NCBI GenBank assembly: GCA_003566715.1
Contig: PXCF01000144.1
Location: forward strand, 1-33,462
DNA length: 33,462 nt
Source of the DNA: Cryomorphaceae bacterium
GTDB taxonomy: Bacteria; Bacteroidota; Bacteroidia; Flavobacteriales; Schleiferiaceae
Direction of reading: 5' to 3'
The position numbers and the translations under genes were made by a program. The notes beneath the pieces were generated by a model. It was not told the DNA's origin and did not search any database. It was given only the letters and a program-made list of their open reading frames with translations. Below, one piece after another: positions 24,730 to 33,462 of this stretch; position 1 is the first letter of the stretch, and each line of letters starts with the position of its first letter.

Positions 24730-25548
24730 ATGTCATCAATAGTTCCCAACAGTAAACGAATTACGACCCATGGTGTGCAAGAACTGAAGCGAAAAGGGGT
24801 GAAAATAAGTATGCTTACTGCCTACGATTATACAATGGCCCGTATGGTAGATGCTGCAGGGGTAGACGTTATCTTGGTTGGTGATTCTGCTTCGAATGTT
24901 ATGGCGGGTCACGAGACAACCTTGCCCATTACCCTTGATCAAATGATTTATCATGCCAGCAGCGTGGTCAGAGGTGCGGAACGCGCGCTTATTATTGTAG
25001 ACTTGCCATTTGGATCATATCAGGGCGATTCGAAGCAAGCGCTGAATTCTGCCATCCGCATTATGAAAGAATCTGGTGGGCATGGTGTGAAACTCGAAGG
25101 AGGTATAGAGGTTATTGACTCCATCAAGCGAATCTTAACAGCCGGTATTCCGGTGATGGGGCACTTAGGACTTACTCCACAAAGTATTTATAAGTTTGGC
25201 ACCTATACCGTTAGAGCAAGAAAGGAAGCCGAGGCGGAAAAACTTTTAGAAGACGCCAAGGCTTTGGAAGCAGCCGGGTGTTTTAGTTTGGTTTTGGAAA
25301 AAGTACCGGCAGCATTGGCGGAAAGAGTAGCCAAAGAGCTTACCATCCCTGTTATTGGTATTGGTGCTGGTTCAGGTGTAGATGGTCAGGTGTTGGTGCT
25401 TCACGACATGTTGGGCATGACCCATGAGTTTTCGCCCAGGTTTCTTAGAAGGTATTTGAACTTGTATGATGACATCACCAAGGCAGTATCGCATTATATT
25501 GAAGATGTGAAACTCCTCAACTTCCCCAACAAGGATGAACAGTACTGA
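24730..25548 (+). CDS. panB: 3-methyl-2-oxobutanoate hydroxymethyltransferase
   Basis: A 272-aa enzyme making ketopantoate from 2-oxoisovalerate and methylene-tetrahydrofolate, the first committed step of pantothenate/CoA synthesis. Signatures: [30 protein letters not shown] (metal ligand Asp52), [10 protein letters not shown] (Asp91), [32 protein letters not shown], and [25 protein letters not shown]. Normal length. Overlaps the pseudouridine synthase gene by 14 bases, so they are cotranscribed. Confidence 0.97.
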   Translation: MSSIVPNSKRITTHGVQELKRKGVKISMLTAYDYTMARMVDAAGVDVILVGDSASNVMAGHETTLPITLDQMIYHASSVVRGAERALIIVDLPFGSYQGDSKQALNSAIRIMKESGGHGVKLEGGIEVIDSIKRILTAGIPVMGHLGLTPQSIYKFGTYTVRARKEAEAEKLLEDAKALEAAGCFSLVLEKVPAALAERVAKELTIPVIGIGAGSGVDGQVLVLHDMLGMTHEFSPRFLRRYLNLYDDITKAVSHYIEDVKLLNFPNKDEQY

Positions 25549-26215
25549 TCTAGGCAATCGCATCATTTACGAAGACAACCATTTGTTGGTGGTCGATAAG
25601 TTGGCCGGTGAATTGGTGCAAGGAGATGCAACAGGCGATGCCGATATCTTGATGTTAGCAAAGGCCTATATTGGTACCAAATATAACAAACCCGGTAAAG
25701 TGTTCACTGGTTTGCCACATCGATTGGACAGGCCAACGTCTGGGGTGGTCGTGTTGTGCCGAACCTCAAAGGCTTTGACTCGAGTGGCAGGGATGTTTAG
25801 AGAGAGGGAGGTTGACAAGACTTACCACTGTTTGGTCGAGGGGAAAATGCAGTCAAAAGAAGGCGAGTTAAAACACCATTTAAAAAAAGATGGTAAGTTA
25901 AATAAATCATTTGTCTCCAAGCAATCAGACGCTAAGTTGGCGCACTTAGCATTTAGATGTATTAAAGAATTTAACCATTATTCTTTGCTGGAAATTAAAC
26001 TTTTTACAGGAAGACATCACCAAATACGTGCTCAGTTATCGGCCATCGGTCACCCCATTAAAGGCGATGTAAAATATGGGGCAAAGCGTTCTAACAAACA
26101 CAAGAATTTTTGCTTGCACGCTTATTCCTTAACTATGGTTCACCCAACAACCAACGAGCAGATGACTTTCACATCTAATGCAAATACTCTTTCAGACTGG
26201 GGAATGGAAAAATAG
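25535..26215 (+). CDS. RluA-family RNA pseudouridine synthase
   Basis: A 226-aa enzyme that isomerises specific uridines in rRNA or tRNA. Signatures: [16 protein letters not shown], the catalytic Asp65 in [59 protein letters not shown], and [13 protein letters not shown]. There is no N-terminal S4 domain, so it is the short form; which uridine it modifies cannot be told. The overlap with panB suggests transcription coupling only; the pairing with panB is seen in some Bacteroidota. Confidence 0.93.
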   Translation: MNSTDLGNRIIYEDNHLLVVDKLAGELVQGDATGDADILMLAKAYIGTKYNKPGKVFTGLPHRLDRPTSGVVVLCRTSKALTRVAGMFREREVDKTYHCLVEGKMQSKEGELKHHLKKDGKLNKSFVSKQSDAKLAHLAFRCIKEFNHYSLLEIKLFTGRHHQIRAQLSAIGHPIKGDVKYGAKRSNKHKNFCLHAYSLTMVHPTTNEQMTFTSNANTLSDWGMEK

Positions 26216-26253
26216 ATTTTTGTATCTTATATTGCACTTTAAATTTTAAAGGC

Positions 26254-27204
26254 ATGGGTGAGAATGAGAAACTACGAACTATTCAGGCTAAATTTTTTAG
26301 TGTATTAAGAAACAAAAACTTTGGTGAAGAGCGTTTGGCAACGCAAGTTGCTGACTTAACGGGGGTGTCACAAAGTACGGCGTACAAAAAAATTCGCTGT
26401 GATTCCCCGCTGACGGCTAGAGAGTATATGATGCTCTCAAGCCATTTTGGTGTTTCTTTGGATGCATTGGTTTTGCCGTCAGATACCGATTTTTTGGTAC
26501 GTCGGCCAAACTATATAAGATCGGAAAAACATATTATTGAATACCTGTCCGCTACAGCTAATGAACTGAAGAGGCTTTCTTCTGTGCCTCACGATTTTTA
26601 CTATTCAGCTAGAGATTTACCGGTATTTCTATTCTTTACCAGTGAGCCACTTATTCGTTTTAAAATTGCCGTGTGGCTAAGTGAGCTAAGCGAAGGAAAG
26701 GACTTTTCTCACTACTATGGAATAATTTCCAGAGATTTATTGACTGCCTGTAAATCCTTTTACAATGGCTATAAGGCTTTAAATCGCACAGAGATATGGT
26801 CTCAAAACACCATGGATAATCTTGCTCATCAGATAAAATACTATAATGAGATCGGCCAACTAAAGGATAGAGAGGTAAATGAGTTAAATACGGAGATAAT
26901 CAAATTGCTCGATTTTGTCATGTTAAACATGAAGCAGTCAGAAGAAGATGGAAAACCTTGGGAGATTTATGAGGCCGACTTTCTTATGATGGCGAGTAAC
27001 GGGTTGGTATTAACGCCCAAGAAATCGGTTGCGTATATTTCGTACGCTGGGATTAATTACTTGCGCGTAGAGCAAAATGAATTTTGTAAAGATTTGGAAT
27101 CGTCTTTTATCAAACAAAAAGCGAATGCCACCTCATTGGTGGCATCGCGTAAAAGCAGGGTGTTGTTTTTTAACCAACTCAAACAGCGTTTTCAAGATAC
27201 TTAG
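26254..27204 (+). CDS. HTH protein, putative transcriptional regulator
   Basis: A 316-aa protein. Residues about 20-75 look like a helix-turn-helix of XRE/BetR type (ATQVADLTGVSQSTAYKKIRCDSPLTAREYMMLSSHFGVSLDAL). The rest is helical with no motif I recognise (aromatic-rich FYYSARDLPVFLFFTSEPLIRFK, acidic middle). It probably binds DNA and senses an unknown signal. Base composition looks lower in G+C than the hem genes by eye. Its 3' end overlaps the convergent 27179-27592 gene by 26 bases, with no terminator between. Confidence 0.65.
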   Translation: MGENEKLRTIQAKFFSVLRNKNFGEERLATQVADLTGVSQSTAYKKIRCDSPLTAREYMMLSSHFGVSLDALVLPSDTDFLVRRPNYIRSEKHIIEYLSATANELKRLSSVPHDFYYSARDLPVFLFFTSEPLIRFKIAVWLSELSEGKDFSHYYGIISRDLLTACKSFYNGYKALNRTEIWSQNTMDNLAHQIKYYNEIGQLKDREVNELNTEIIKLLDFVMLNMKQSEEDGKPWEIYEADFLMMASNGLVLTPKKSVAYISYAGINYLRVEQNEFCKDLESSFIKQKANATSLVASRKSRVLFFNQLKQRFQDT

Positions 27205-27592
27205 CTCTTTTTAACTGCTTAACTTTTCTGAGATCGGCTTTTAAATCCTTTATGATAAACAATATGAGTTCTGTTTCAATCAAGGGTGCAAACCCTCTAA
27301 CATTTGCGTCTTTCCACATTTTAGTTAGATCAGTGGTGTAGCCATTAAGTTTTATCCAAAGTGCGTCAGAGCCAATTAATTGCTTGTAGTTCTCTGCAAG
27401 TTCATAACCAAGATTACAAACTTTAATTTGTGCACGTTTGCTAAAGTGTGGATTACTTTTAGCTGGAAAGATACTGGTGCACTCCAACGTAATCTGGCGA
27501 AGTAAATCTGTTTTTTTCCACATCGAATGAATAATCTTGAGAAACGTTTGATTCTCATTTCTCACATCTTCTGTACATACGAACTTTTTCAT
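27179..27592 (-). CDS. Hypothetical protein
   Basis: A 137-aa soluble, mostly helical, basic protein (MKKFVCTEDVRNENQTFL...KKTDLLRQITLECTSIFP...KQLIGSDALWIKLNGYTTDLTKMWKDANVRGF). I do not recognise a family. Its coding character, a normal ATG start and lack of a competing frame support it as a gene, although it overlaps the HTH gene by 26 bases tail to tail. The pair could be a small accessory island. Confidence 0.5.
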   Translation of the reverse strand: MKKFVCTEDVRNENQTFLKIIHSMWKKTDLLRQITLECTSIFPAKSNPHFSKRAQIKVCNLGYELAENYKQLIGSDALWIKLNGYTTDLTKMWKDANVRGFAPLIETELILFIIKDLKADLRKVKQLKRAKYLENAV

Positions 27593-27724
27593 AACAAATA
27601 AGAATTAATGGTTTATTAACCCTGCAAATATTTCATTTGTCCTGTTATTTTTGGTGTCGGTAGATAGATAAACATTAAAAAAATCATTAAAATTTTTTCT
27701 AATGTTGACAGCCGTTTGGTATTG

Positions 27725-27743
27725 ATTGTCGTTCAGCGACAAT
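27725..27743. other. Small hairpin
   Basis: ATTGTCG-TTCAG-CGACAAT, a perfect 7-bp stem, not followed by T's. It lies between the 27592 gene promoter region and the terminator at 27761; role unknown. The rest of 27593-27760 is AT-rich without clear signals. Confidence 0.35.
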
Positions 27744-27760
27744 ATTAATTGAAAATCAAT

Positions 27761-27791
27761 AAAAAAGGCCGAGCATTGCTCGGCCTTTTTT
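27761..27791. terminator. Bidirectional rho-independent terminator
   Basis: AAAAAAGGCCGAGC pairs with GCTCGGCCTTTTTT around loop ATT. It lies 18 bases past the stop of the 1080-aa gene (minus strand). Confidence 0.92.
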
Positions 27792-27809
27792 TACACTTGA
27801 TAAATAAGC

Positions 27810-30800
27810 TTATTGAACTTTAATCACTTTTTGCGTTTTATCAATGCCATTTCCGTGTACATGAATAATCAGTGTTCCGTTGGCAATGCCTTCAAGATTT
27901 AATTCTAAATCTTGAATACCGGGCGCTATTCCGGGATATTTAGCATGTCTAACGACACGTCCACTCAAGTCTCTGACGGATATCTGTACATCGGAATAGT
28001 TATCCAACTCTACTCTGACGTTGGTATACGATCCGGCAGGATTAGGATAGATTTTAAAGTTATCTATCTCTGCTGAGACTTCATCACCAAAGTTTTTAGC
28101 GGTAAGCGCATTAGCCGTAGCTAGTGAGCCAGTTTTCCACATACCACGTCCATGTGAAGCGGCGTAGATTAAACCGCTAAACGTTGTGTCCGTCGTATTA
28201 GGACTTCCAAAAGGATTGATTTCTTGGCGCAGCATAAATACAGGGACATTGGCAAACCCGCCTTTATCAGCAACCCAATTAGTATTTCCAGAAGTGATGT
28301 TTTCTGTAGAGAAGATTCCGAAATCTGTTCCAACAACTACTTCTGATGGATTGTTGCTATTGATGACAGCCGCATAAACAGGCATGGCCGGTAAATTACC
28401 TTGTCTTGAATTAAATGAAGGTGAAGCAGCAGTTGCATTAGTTGAAAATCTCACATTATTTGCACCTCCATATCCTCCTAGTGTTACAATCACCCGATCA
28501 TCGTTATTGGGATCAATTGCAATGGAGGTTATAAACCTGCCAAAGGTGGCAATTTCATCCATTTCTAGTTTGGAGTCTGCACCAAACAGTGAAATGTCTG
28601 AATCCATAATATCGCGGTGATCGGAAAGGCCAGAGATACGGAAAAGTCTACCGGCTGTTGTTCCGACAAATAATTTATCACCATCAGAGGTTACAGCCAA
28701 TGCAGATGGGGTTGTATTTGGTCCTCCGGGAGAGCCGCCAAAGTGGGCAACGTGTATCCATTCTGGGGCAACTGTTGTGAAATCATGCAGTTTTCTGGTC
28801 ATCCAGATACCACCAAGGTTGATGCCTTGATTACTCACTCTTGAAGTTAGCCCCACAAAGAACATGGATTGTACTTTATCTACAATGGGTTCTTGGTCTC
28901 CTGGCCCCAAATTGTTATTGAGAACATGGGTTATAGGAATATCTAAGGTTCTACTAGGAACGATAACAGTGTCACCCTCTGTATAAAACACTTGACATCT
29001 TACGGAAACAAGTGTAAAGATTCCGTCGGGGTTATTAAATGTTACATTAAATTCACCGGTTGCATCGTTAAACGTTCCTGAACCATTGCCCTGAATATTT
29101 CCTTGCGCATCCGTAGTAAGTGTATCGACTCCACCTGCAATAACAAATGATCCAGGAACAAACTTAGCGGATTGTTGTGGACGAAGAACAGTTCCTGTAA
29201 ACGTTCTAGCACCTTGACCAAAACCTAAGCTCTGTTCAACAGGGTTGGCTCCAAAGTTTAAGGTGTCTTGTGATTTGTCATCAAATTGATTTTCCCACAG
29301 TAAGAAAGGCGTAACGAAGGGGGCAAAATTCGGAGACAAATCTTGAGCTCTATTAGGCTCACCAGCTCTATCCATACGCCCAAAATTATAGAACTCAGTA
29401 AAAGACTCACCAAAGTTGTTGGTTCTTCCCAAAATTCCGTACTGCATGGCTTTTACCATGATGTTTTTGTCAAAAGAGCTAATTTCTGCGTATCCACCAT
29501 CCCCGTCTCTGATAGCACTACGGAAGTCAATTCCAACGGTACGAACGCCGGTCATGGGGGTGTTGCCTTGACCGTCAACCAGGATGGTACCGTTATCTTG
29601 GGTTCCGCCCATGACTACGCCATCACGACTAAATCCAATTCCGTAAAACTGTGTAGTATTGTATCCATTGTTGATTTCAGCCCATGTTTGCCCGTTGTCA
29701 ACACTACGGAAAATACCCCCATCGTTCACGGCATAGATTCTACCGGGACTTGTGGTATCATAAACAAATCTGTGGTGGTCGACATGCACGTATAAACCGG
29801 CCGGGCGCAATGCACGAGATCCACTGGCAACTTGGCTCCAGCCGCCTTGAAGTGACCACTGCCAAAAATTAACCCCACCAACGAGAATCCTATCTTTGTT
29901 AAAAGCGTCTACCGTAACTGCATGATCAAATCCACCTTGTCGGCCATGAGGATTTAGTGAAGCCGTTCGCTGTCCAATACGTTGCCAATTATCACCACCG
30001 TCAGTGGTTCTGAAAGCGGCAAGAAATTCGGAAGGTGCGTTTGAAAATCCTGTGGTTTGTACACTATATACATAATTTTCGTCTTGAGGCGATACTGCAA
30101 AAACCATACGCCCAACAGATCTTGGTAGTTCATTGTTGGCGGCCGTATTGCGATTCACGGTTACCTCGGTAAATGTTCCGGGAAGTCCGGTGGGAGAGTA
30201 GAAACCGTATATTCCTGCTGAAATCCAAATGCCACCATTTTTATCCATAACTCCATCGGTAATCCATTCAAAGGATCTATTGGCGTTGTCTCTGGTTCGC
30301 AGTTCAATACGCTCCCATGTGTCACCACCATTGTTAGAAATGTATATGCCGTTATTGGTTCCGGCCCATACACGGTTGGCGTTAGACAAATCCGTTAGTA
30401 CAACGCCTACTGAGGCCCAATCAGTACTATTGTTATTGGGGGTAGGAATGGTGCTGGCTAGCTGTGTAAACTCTGTTTCGTTGGCACCTTTTTTAAAGAT
30501 ACCAGCACCAACAATACCACCTGTTCCCGTTCCACCGGCATTATAATACATACCCTCGCCCGTTCCATAGTATATGTCTCCATTAACGGCTTGGGAAATA
30601 GAAACGATTGCCAAGTTTTCCTGAAAGTCGTTGATTTTTTGCCAAGACGAACCTCTGGTCGTAGAAATAAATAAACCACCACTTACAGCACCGGAGTATA
30701 AAATGTTGGGATCATCTCTATCGATAAGAAATGCTCTGGTTCTACCACCTATGTTATCTGGTCCCAGTTCTTCCCATTCCAATGACCCAATGGCCTCTTG

Positions 30801-31052
30801 CTTACGCATTGTATTCACTGCATTTTTAGCCTGCAAATAAGCGTGGGGGTCCACCTCTCCTGTACGGGGGTCCATACGCATTTCGTGAAGCCACTGGGCA
30901 GAGCCCTTAGCGTCGTCATTACTCACAGACGCTTTTCTTGGAGAATAAATTGGTTCGTTAACACTTGTAAACAACCCATTGGTGAATATCGCAACACTAA
31001 AAATCATCAGTGTTGCACCAACTGAGCCGATAAGTAAGTTTCTCTTTTTCAT
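27810..31052 (-). CDS. Secreted BNR/Asp-box beta-propeller protein with T9SS type A sorting domain
   Basis: A 1080-aa exported protein. Signal/anchor segment at about 6-28. The N-terminal two thirds carry many Asp-box (BNR) motifs of sialidase- or sortilin-like propellers: STTRGSSWQKI, SNNGGDTWERI, RTTDGGDNWQRI, RSVDNGQTWAEI. A non-propeller insertion follows at about 610-720, then further propeller blades (VGTTAGRLFRISG, AASHGRGMWKTGS). The C-terminus is a T9SS type A sorting domain (IYPNPAGSYTNVRVELD...DLSGRVV...TQKVIKVQ). No glycosidase active site is obvious, so a binding or adhesive role fits better than an enzyme. Confidence 0.88.
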   Translation of the reverse strand: MKKRNLLIGSVGATLMIFSVAIFTNGLFTSVNEPIYSPRKASVSNDDAKGSAQWLHEMRMDPRTGEVDPHAYLQAKNAVNTMRKQEAIGSLEWEELGPDNIGGRTRAFLIDRDDPNILYSGAVSGGLFISTTRGSSWQKINDFQENLAIVSISQAVNGDIYYGTGEGMYYNAGGTGTGGIVGAGIFKKGANETEFTQLASTIPTPNNNSTDWASVGVVLTDLSNANRVWAGTNNGIYISNNGGDTWERIELRTRDNANRSFEWITDGVMDKNGGIWISAGIYGFYSPTGLPGTFTEVTVNRNTAANNELPRSVGRMVFAVSPQDENYVYSVQTTGFSNAPSEFLAAFRTTDGGDNWQRIGQRTASLNPHGRQGGFDHAVTVDAFNKDRILVGGVNFWQWSLQGGWSQVASGSRALRPAGLYVHVDHHRFVYDTTSPGRIYAVNDGGIFRSVDNGQTWAEINNGYNTTQFYGIGFSRDGVVMGGTQDNGTILVDGQGNTPMTGVRTVGIDFRSAIRDGDGGYAEISSFDKNIMVKAMQYGILGRTNNFGESFTEFYNFGRMDRAGEPNRAQDLSPNFAPFVTPFLLWENQFDDKSQDTLNFGANPVEQSLGFGQGARTFTGTVLRPQQSAKFVPGSFVIAGGVDTLTTDAQGNIQGNGSGTFNDATGEFNVTFNNPDGIFTLVSVRCQVFYTEGDTVIVPSRTLDIPITHVLNNNLGPGDQEPIVDKVQSMFFVGLTSRVSNQGINLGGIWMTRKLHDFTTVAPEWIHVAHFGGSPGGPNTTPSALAVTSDGDKLFVGTTAGRLFRISGLSDHRDIMDSDISLFGADSKLEMDEIATFGRFITSIAIDPNNDDRVIVTLGGYGGANNVRFSTNATAASPSFNSRQGNLPAMPVYAAVINSNNPSEVVVGTDFGIFSTENITSGNTNWVADKGGFANVPVFMLRQEINPFGSPNTTDTTFSGLIYAASHGRGMWKTGSLATANALTAKNFGDEVSAEIDNFKIYPNPAGSYTNVRVELDNYSDVQISVRDLSGRVVRHAKYPGIAPGIQDLELNLEGIANGTLIIHVHGNGIDKTQKVIKVQ

Positions 31053-31151
31053 TACGTTGAAATTAATTTTAAGGTATTTGCAGTGTGTGTGGTATCAAAC
31101 TTCAAAAACCAACTGCTAAATAACTACAAAAATTTGGGTTAATAAAATGTT

Positions 31152-32051
31152 TTAAAACAAATGTTTTTCTGCGTGGTATGAAGACCGAACCAATGGTCCA
31201 CTCTCTACATATTTAAAGCCTAATTCCATACCTACAGTCTTGTAGTAATCAAATTGACTTGGTTCAATGTACGCCACTACAGGCAAGTGCTTGGTGGTTG
31301 GTTGAAGGTATTGTCCGAGCGTGATAATATCCACATCGTTGTTGCGCAAATCTTTCAAGGCTTCAATCACTTCTTCTTCCGTTTCTCCCAATCCCAACAT
31401 GATTCCGCTTTTGGTTCGCTTGATGCCTTGGGATTTGAGGTAAGCCAATACGTCAAGACTTCTGTCGTATTGTGCTTGAATGCGCACTTGTCTGGTCAAT
31501 CGTCGAACGGTTTCCATATTGTGCGAGACAATCTCAGGATGCACGTCTACTATGCGATCGATATTATGCGTTTCTCCTTTAAAATCAGGAATAAGCGTTT
31601 CAAGCGTTGTGCCGGGACTGATTCTTCGAATGGCTCTTACAGTTTCTGCCCAAATGATGCTGCCACCATCGGCCAAATCATCGCGATCAACAGACGTGAT
31701 GACGGCGTGCTTGATTTGCATACGCTTCACCGAGAGGGCCACTTTTTCGGGCTCATCCCATTCTACAGTGTCCGGTCGACCAGTGTTGACGGCGCAAAAC
31801 CCGCACGAACGCGTACAAGTGTTACCCAATATCATAAAGGTAGCTGTTCCTGCTCCCCAACATTCGCCCATGTTTGGACAGTTGCCACTTTCACAAATGG
31901 TGTGTAATTTATAATCGTCAACCAATTTTCTAACAGCCTTGTAGTTTTTGCCTACGGGCAATTTAACTCTTAGCCATTTTGGCTTGCCTTTGTTGATTCT
32001 TTCCTTCTTGTTTTCTTGCGTTTTCGCAATGGTATCTTCTACAATGTCCAT
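31152..32051 (-). CDS. lipA: Lipoyl synthase
   Basis: A 299-aa radical-SAM enzyme inserting two sulfurs into octanoyl groups on lipoyl domains. The auxiliary cluster ligands Cys53, Cys58, Cys64 ([12 protein letters not shown]), the radical-SAM ligands Cys79, Cys83, Cys86 (CTRSCGFC), and the terminal RSSYHAEK motif that ligates the auxiliary cluster are all present. The upstream barrel gene overlaps its start by 13 bases, so translation is coupled; no terminator was recognised in the 99-base gap to the propeller gene downstream. Confidence 0.97.
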   Translation of the reverse strand: MDIVEDTIAKTQENKKERINKGKPKWLRVKLPVGKNYKAVRKLVDDYKLHTICESGNCPNMGECWGAGTATFMILGNTCTRSCGFCAVNTGRPDTVEWDEPEKVALSVKRMQIKHAVITSVDRDDLADGGSIIWAETVRAIRRISPGTTLETLIPDFKGETHNIDRIVDVHPEIVSHNMETVRRLTRQVRIQAQYDRSLDVLAYLKSQGIKRTKSGIMLGLGETEEEVIEALKDLRNNDVDIITLGQYLQPTTKHLPVVAYIEPSQFDYYKTVGMELGFKYVESGPLVRSSYHAEKHLF

Positions 32052-32797
32052 TTCTTACCAAAATTAATAGCCAAATACAGCTGAATAAAAACTGAGTGGT
32101 TGTTGACCTCGTGCATGATGGTCATTTCTTTTAAAAATGTATCGATGATCACACCGACTTCCAAACTTCTTACCCGTTCATCTTTCTCGTGATTGTCAAA
32201 ACTAAACCCGCCTTTAAAATACAATCCGGGTACGATGGTTGTTTCGTTAATGCCGCGAAAAAATCCGGCTTGTCCGCGAATAATGCGATCCGGGGCCGAT
32301 GGGTCATAACGTTCTTCTAAAATAAAATTATTCCCTTCTTGTGATTGCACCTGAACAAAAATAGGTTTTAAAAAGCCCCATGAAACGCCCGTAGCGTAGT
32401 GGAAATTCACAGAAACCGTGCCTCTATCTGTTTTGTCGTGTAAAATGCGTTCGCGATAGTATCCCGTTCTTACGACATAAAGTGAATTGACTCTGCCGAA
32501 AACAAAACCTGCGGAGTTGCTTAAGAAATCTGGATAAGTTTTGTTTTCTTTGGGGTGGCGAATGTTGACAATGTCTAGTTCAATGGCGTCTTTGGTGTAG
32601 CCTGAAGTGAGAAATCCGTATCGTCCATTTATTCCATACCCTTGGGTATTCAGCATGATGCCAAAAGTAAAGTCACGGTCGTAAACCTGACGTTTGAAGT
32701 CGGCATCGGTGGTCAATTGCCCATTTACTTGAATTGATGCAACGCATGCAATGGTCAGTGAGAGCAGATATTTCCATACATCATTGCCCTTCAGCAT
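32039..32797 (-). CDS. Outer-membrane beta-barrel protein, conserved hypothetical
   Basis: A 252-aa protein with a signal peptide ending near VNGQ (about residue 27). Strand-like repeats with aromatic residues ([51 protein letters not shown]) and a final amphipathic strand ([19 protein letters not shown]) suggest an outer-membrane barrel. It sits between a small lipoprotein gene (10 bases upstream) and lipA, overlapping the latter. Function unknown. Confidence 0.7.
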   Translation of the reverse strand: MLKGNDVWKYLLSLTIACVASIQVNGQLTTDADFKRQVYDRDFTFGIMLNTQGYGINGRYGFLTSGYTKDAIELDIVNIRHPKENKTYPDFLSNSAGFVFGRVNSLYVVRTGYYRERILHDKTDRGTVSVNFHYATGVSWGFLKPIFVQVQSQEGNNFILEERYDPSAPDRIIRGQAGFFRGINETTIVPGLYFKGGFSFDNHEKDERVRSLEVGVIIDTFLKEMTIMHEVNNHSVFIQLYLAINFGKKWTL

Positions 32798-32807
32798 ATC
32801 TGTAATT

Positions 32808-32939
32808 TTAAATCCTGACTTCTTGAGATACGTCCATTTCGGTAAAGGCAGGGCATTTTTCTTTAGAGCCGCACGATGCGGTTGCTATGCCTAAAACCAA
32901 AAAGCATAAAAACACTTTGATAACGTTTAACTTCTTCAT
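32808..32939 (-). CDS. 43-aa lipoprotein
   Basis: Absent from the ORF track. MKKLNVIKVFLCFLVLGIATASCG gives a signal peptide with lipobox ATASC, so the mature peptide is only about 21 residues starting at Cys23 (CGSKEKCPAFTEMDV...). It starts an operon with the barrel gene ten bases downstream and lipA. Tiny lipoproteins like this are common upstream of Bacteroidota barrel genes. Confidence 0.75.
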   Translation of the reverse strand: MKKLNVIKVFLCFLVLGIATASCGSKEKCPAFTEMDVSQEVRI

Positions 32940-33012
32940 CTGTTCTGTCGCGTATGCATCTAATCTAAACGTTTTTATCTTCTCTTGTTCTGATGAAATG
33001 CGTGGATTTAAT

Positions 33013-33020
33013 CAAAGTTA
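33013..33020 (-). promoter_or_regulatory. -7 element for the lipoprotein-barrel-lipA operon
   Basis: TAACTTTG on the minus strand, an exact TAnnTTTG, about 73 bases before the lipoprotein ATG. No TTG lies at the -33 position. The remaining 33021-33204 stretch is AT-rich with no other clear signal. Confidence 0.4.
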
Positions 33021-33204
33021 AAACCACTCACCCTTACATAGAAGCACGCCAAATCTTTGTGATGCTTTAAATAATAACGAGGTTAATAATTCGTTTTCTC
33101 AATGATTTATAGCAGTTCATTGAATCTACAAATATACTAAAAAATTCGTTTCTTTGTTTATGTAATCATCATTTGTAACATTAACGTTGCCAAAAATATA
33201 AAAA

Positions 33205-33462
33205 TTGCCGTCTTTGTCCTTTTTAACACGTTTATTATTTTTCTTCTGCACAATGATAGTGGTTGCAAATACAAACGCACAGTTTGTAAAATTTCATCCC
33301 ATGGACTCAGTAACGGAGCAAGTGGTTGAGCAGTTTAGAGGCAACAACTTCGACGATGTGTATCACGCGGTGAAAACGGGAAGAAGACTCCTCAACCAGT
33401 TGCTTCGTGATAATTACTGGTTGGCCTCAATGGAAGTGGATTCGTCCTTTTTGCCAGATACG
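33205..33462 (+). CDS. Exported protein, N-terminal fragment (possibly POTRA/BamA-like)
   Basis: An 86-codon frame open at the right edge. With a TTG start at 33205 (or 33214) it has a good signal peptide, PSLSFLTRLLFFFCTMIVVANTNAQ, cleaved near NAQ; the first ATG at 33253 would cut off most of it. An in-frame stop at 33199 limits the start. The mature part (DDVYHAVKTGRRLLNQLLRDNYWLASMEVDSS) has the helix-then-strand feel of a POTRA-like domain of outer-membrane assembly or surface-antigen proteins, but this is a guess from pattern only. Confidence 0.55.
   Translation, partial: MPSLSFLTRLLFFFCTMIVVANTNAQFVKFHPMDSVTEQVVEQFRGNNFDDVYHAVKTGRRLLNQLLRDNYWLASMEVDSSFLPDT

Noticed and set aside
26254-27592. 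Toxin-antitoxin pair
   Set aside because: Genes converge rather than share an operon and neither protein shows a toxin or antitoxin motif.
27725-27743. Terminator
   Set aside because: Stem lacks a following T tract on either strand; the true terminator is at 27761-27791.
29343-29795. Plus-strand 150-aa ORF
   Set aside because: Antisense shadow of the beta-propeller gene.
30161-30682. Sialidase active site in the beta-propeller protein
   Set aside because: Only Asp-boxes are visible; no FRIP motif or catalytic arginine triad could be recognised.

Overview
This window looks like the chromosome of an aerobic, marine- or freshwater-type Bacteroidota, most likely a flavobacterium-like lineage. 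The signs are two large secreted proteins ending in a type IX secretion (type A) sorting domain, SusD-free outer-membrane barrels and small lipoproteins, several candidate promoters of the Bacteroidota TTG-N19-TAnnTTTG type, weak or absent Shine-Dalgarno sequences, and an oxygen-dependent HemF. The species cannot be named from the sequence.

Layout. 1-1454 (minus) is the end of a phenylacetate-degradation operon (paaJ, then partial paaY). 1644-7783 (plus) holds a tail-specific protease, an OppC-type permease, an M28-like protein with a broken zinc site, and gpsA. 7850-7976 is a tRNA-Leu(UAG) with its own terminator. 8071-12098 (plus) holds an AsmA-like protein, a SatD-family protein plus DUF3307 membrane protein behind a striking three-copy operator-like array, and an outer-membrane barrel. 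12163-19999 is a heme cluster: hemH and an AraC-type regulator on the minus strand, divergent from hemA-C-D-E-F-B on the plus strand. 20086-27592 is mixed: lipoprotein, T9SS cargo, carboxypeptidase-regulatory-like protein, isocitrate dehydrogenase, panB, an RluA-family pseudouridine synthase, an HTH protein and a hypothetical protein. 27810-32939 (minus) holds a 1080-aa beta-propeller T9SS cargo and a small operon of a 43-aa lipoprotein, a barrel protein and lipA. A truncated exported protein starts at the right edge.

How the genes work together. The hem genes encode nearly the whole route from glutamyl-tRNA to heme; hemL and the protoporphyrinogen oxidase are not in the window. The regulator overlaps hemH by four bases, and the hemA promoter carries a 21-bp-period direct repeat (AGCGRCATT) placed as an AraC-type activator site would be, which suggests local control of heme supply. 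SatD has a C-terminal HTH and sits directly behind three 28-bp repeats, each containing TATCR...CGATA half-sites, the last overlapping the candidate promoter; this looks like an autoregulated two-gene module of unknown function and is the best candidate for something undescribed here. No CRISPR array, insertion sequence, prophage or rRNA gene was seen. No gene-free stretch exceeds 300 bases; the longer gaps are described as promoters, repeats or terminators below.
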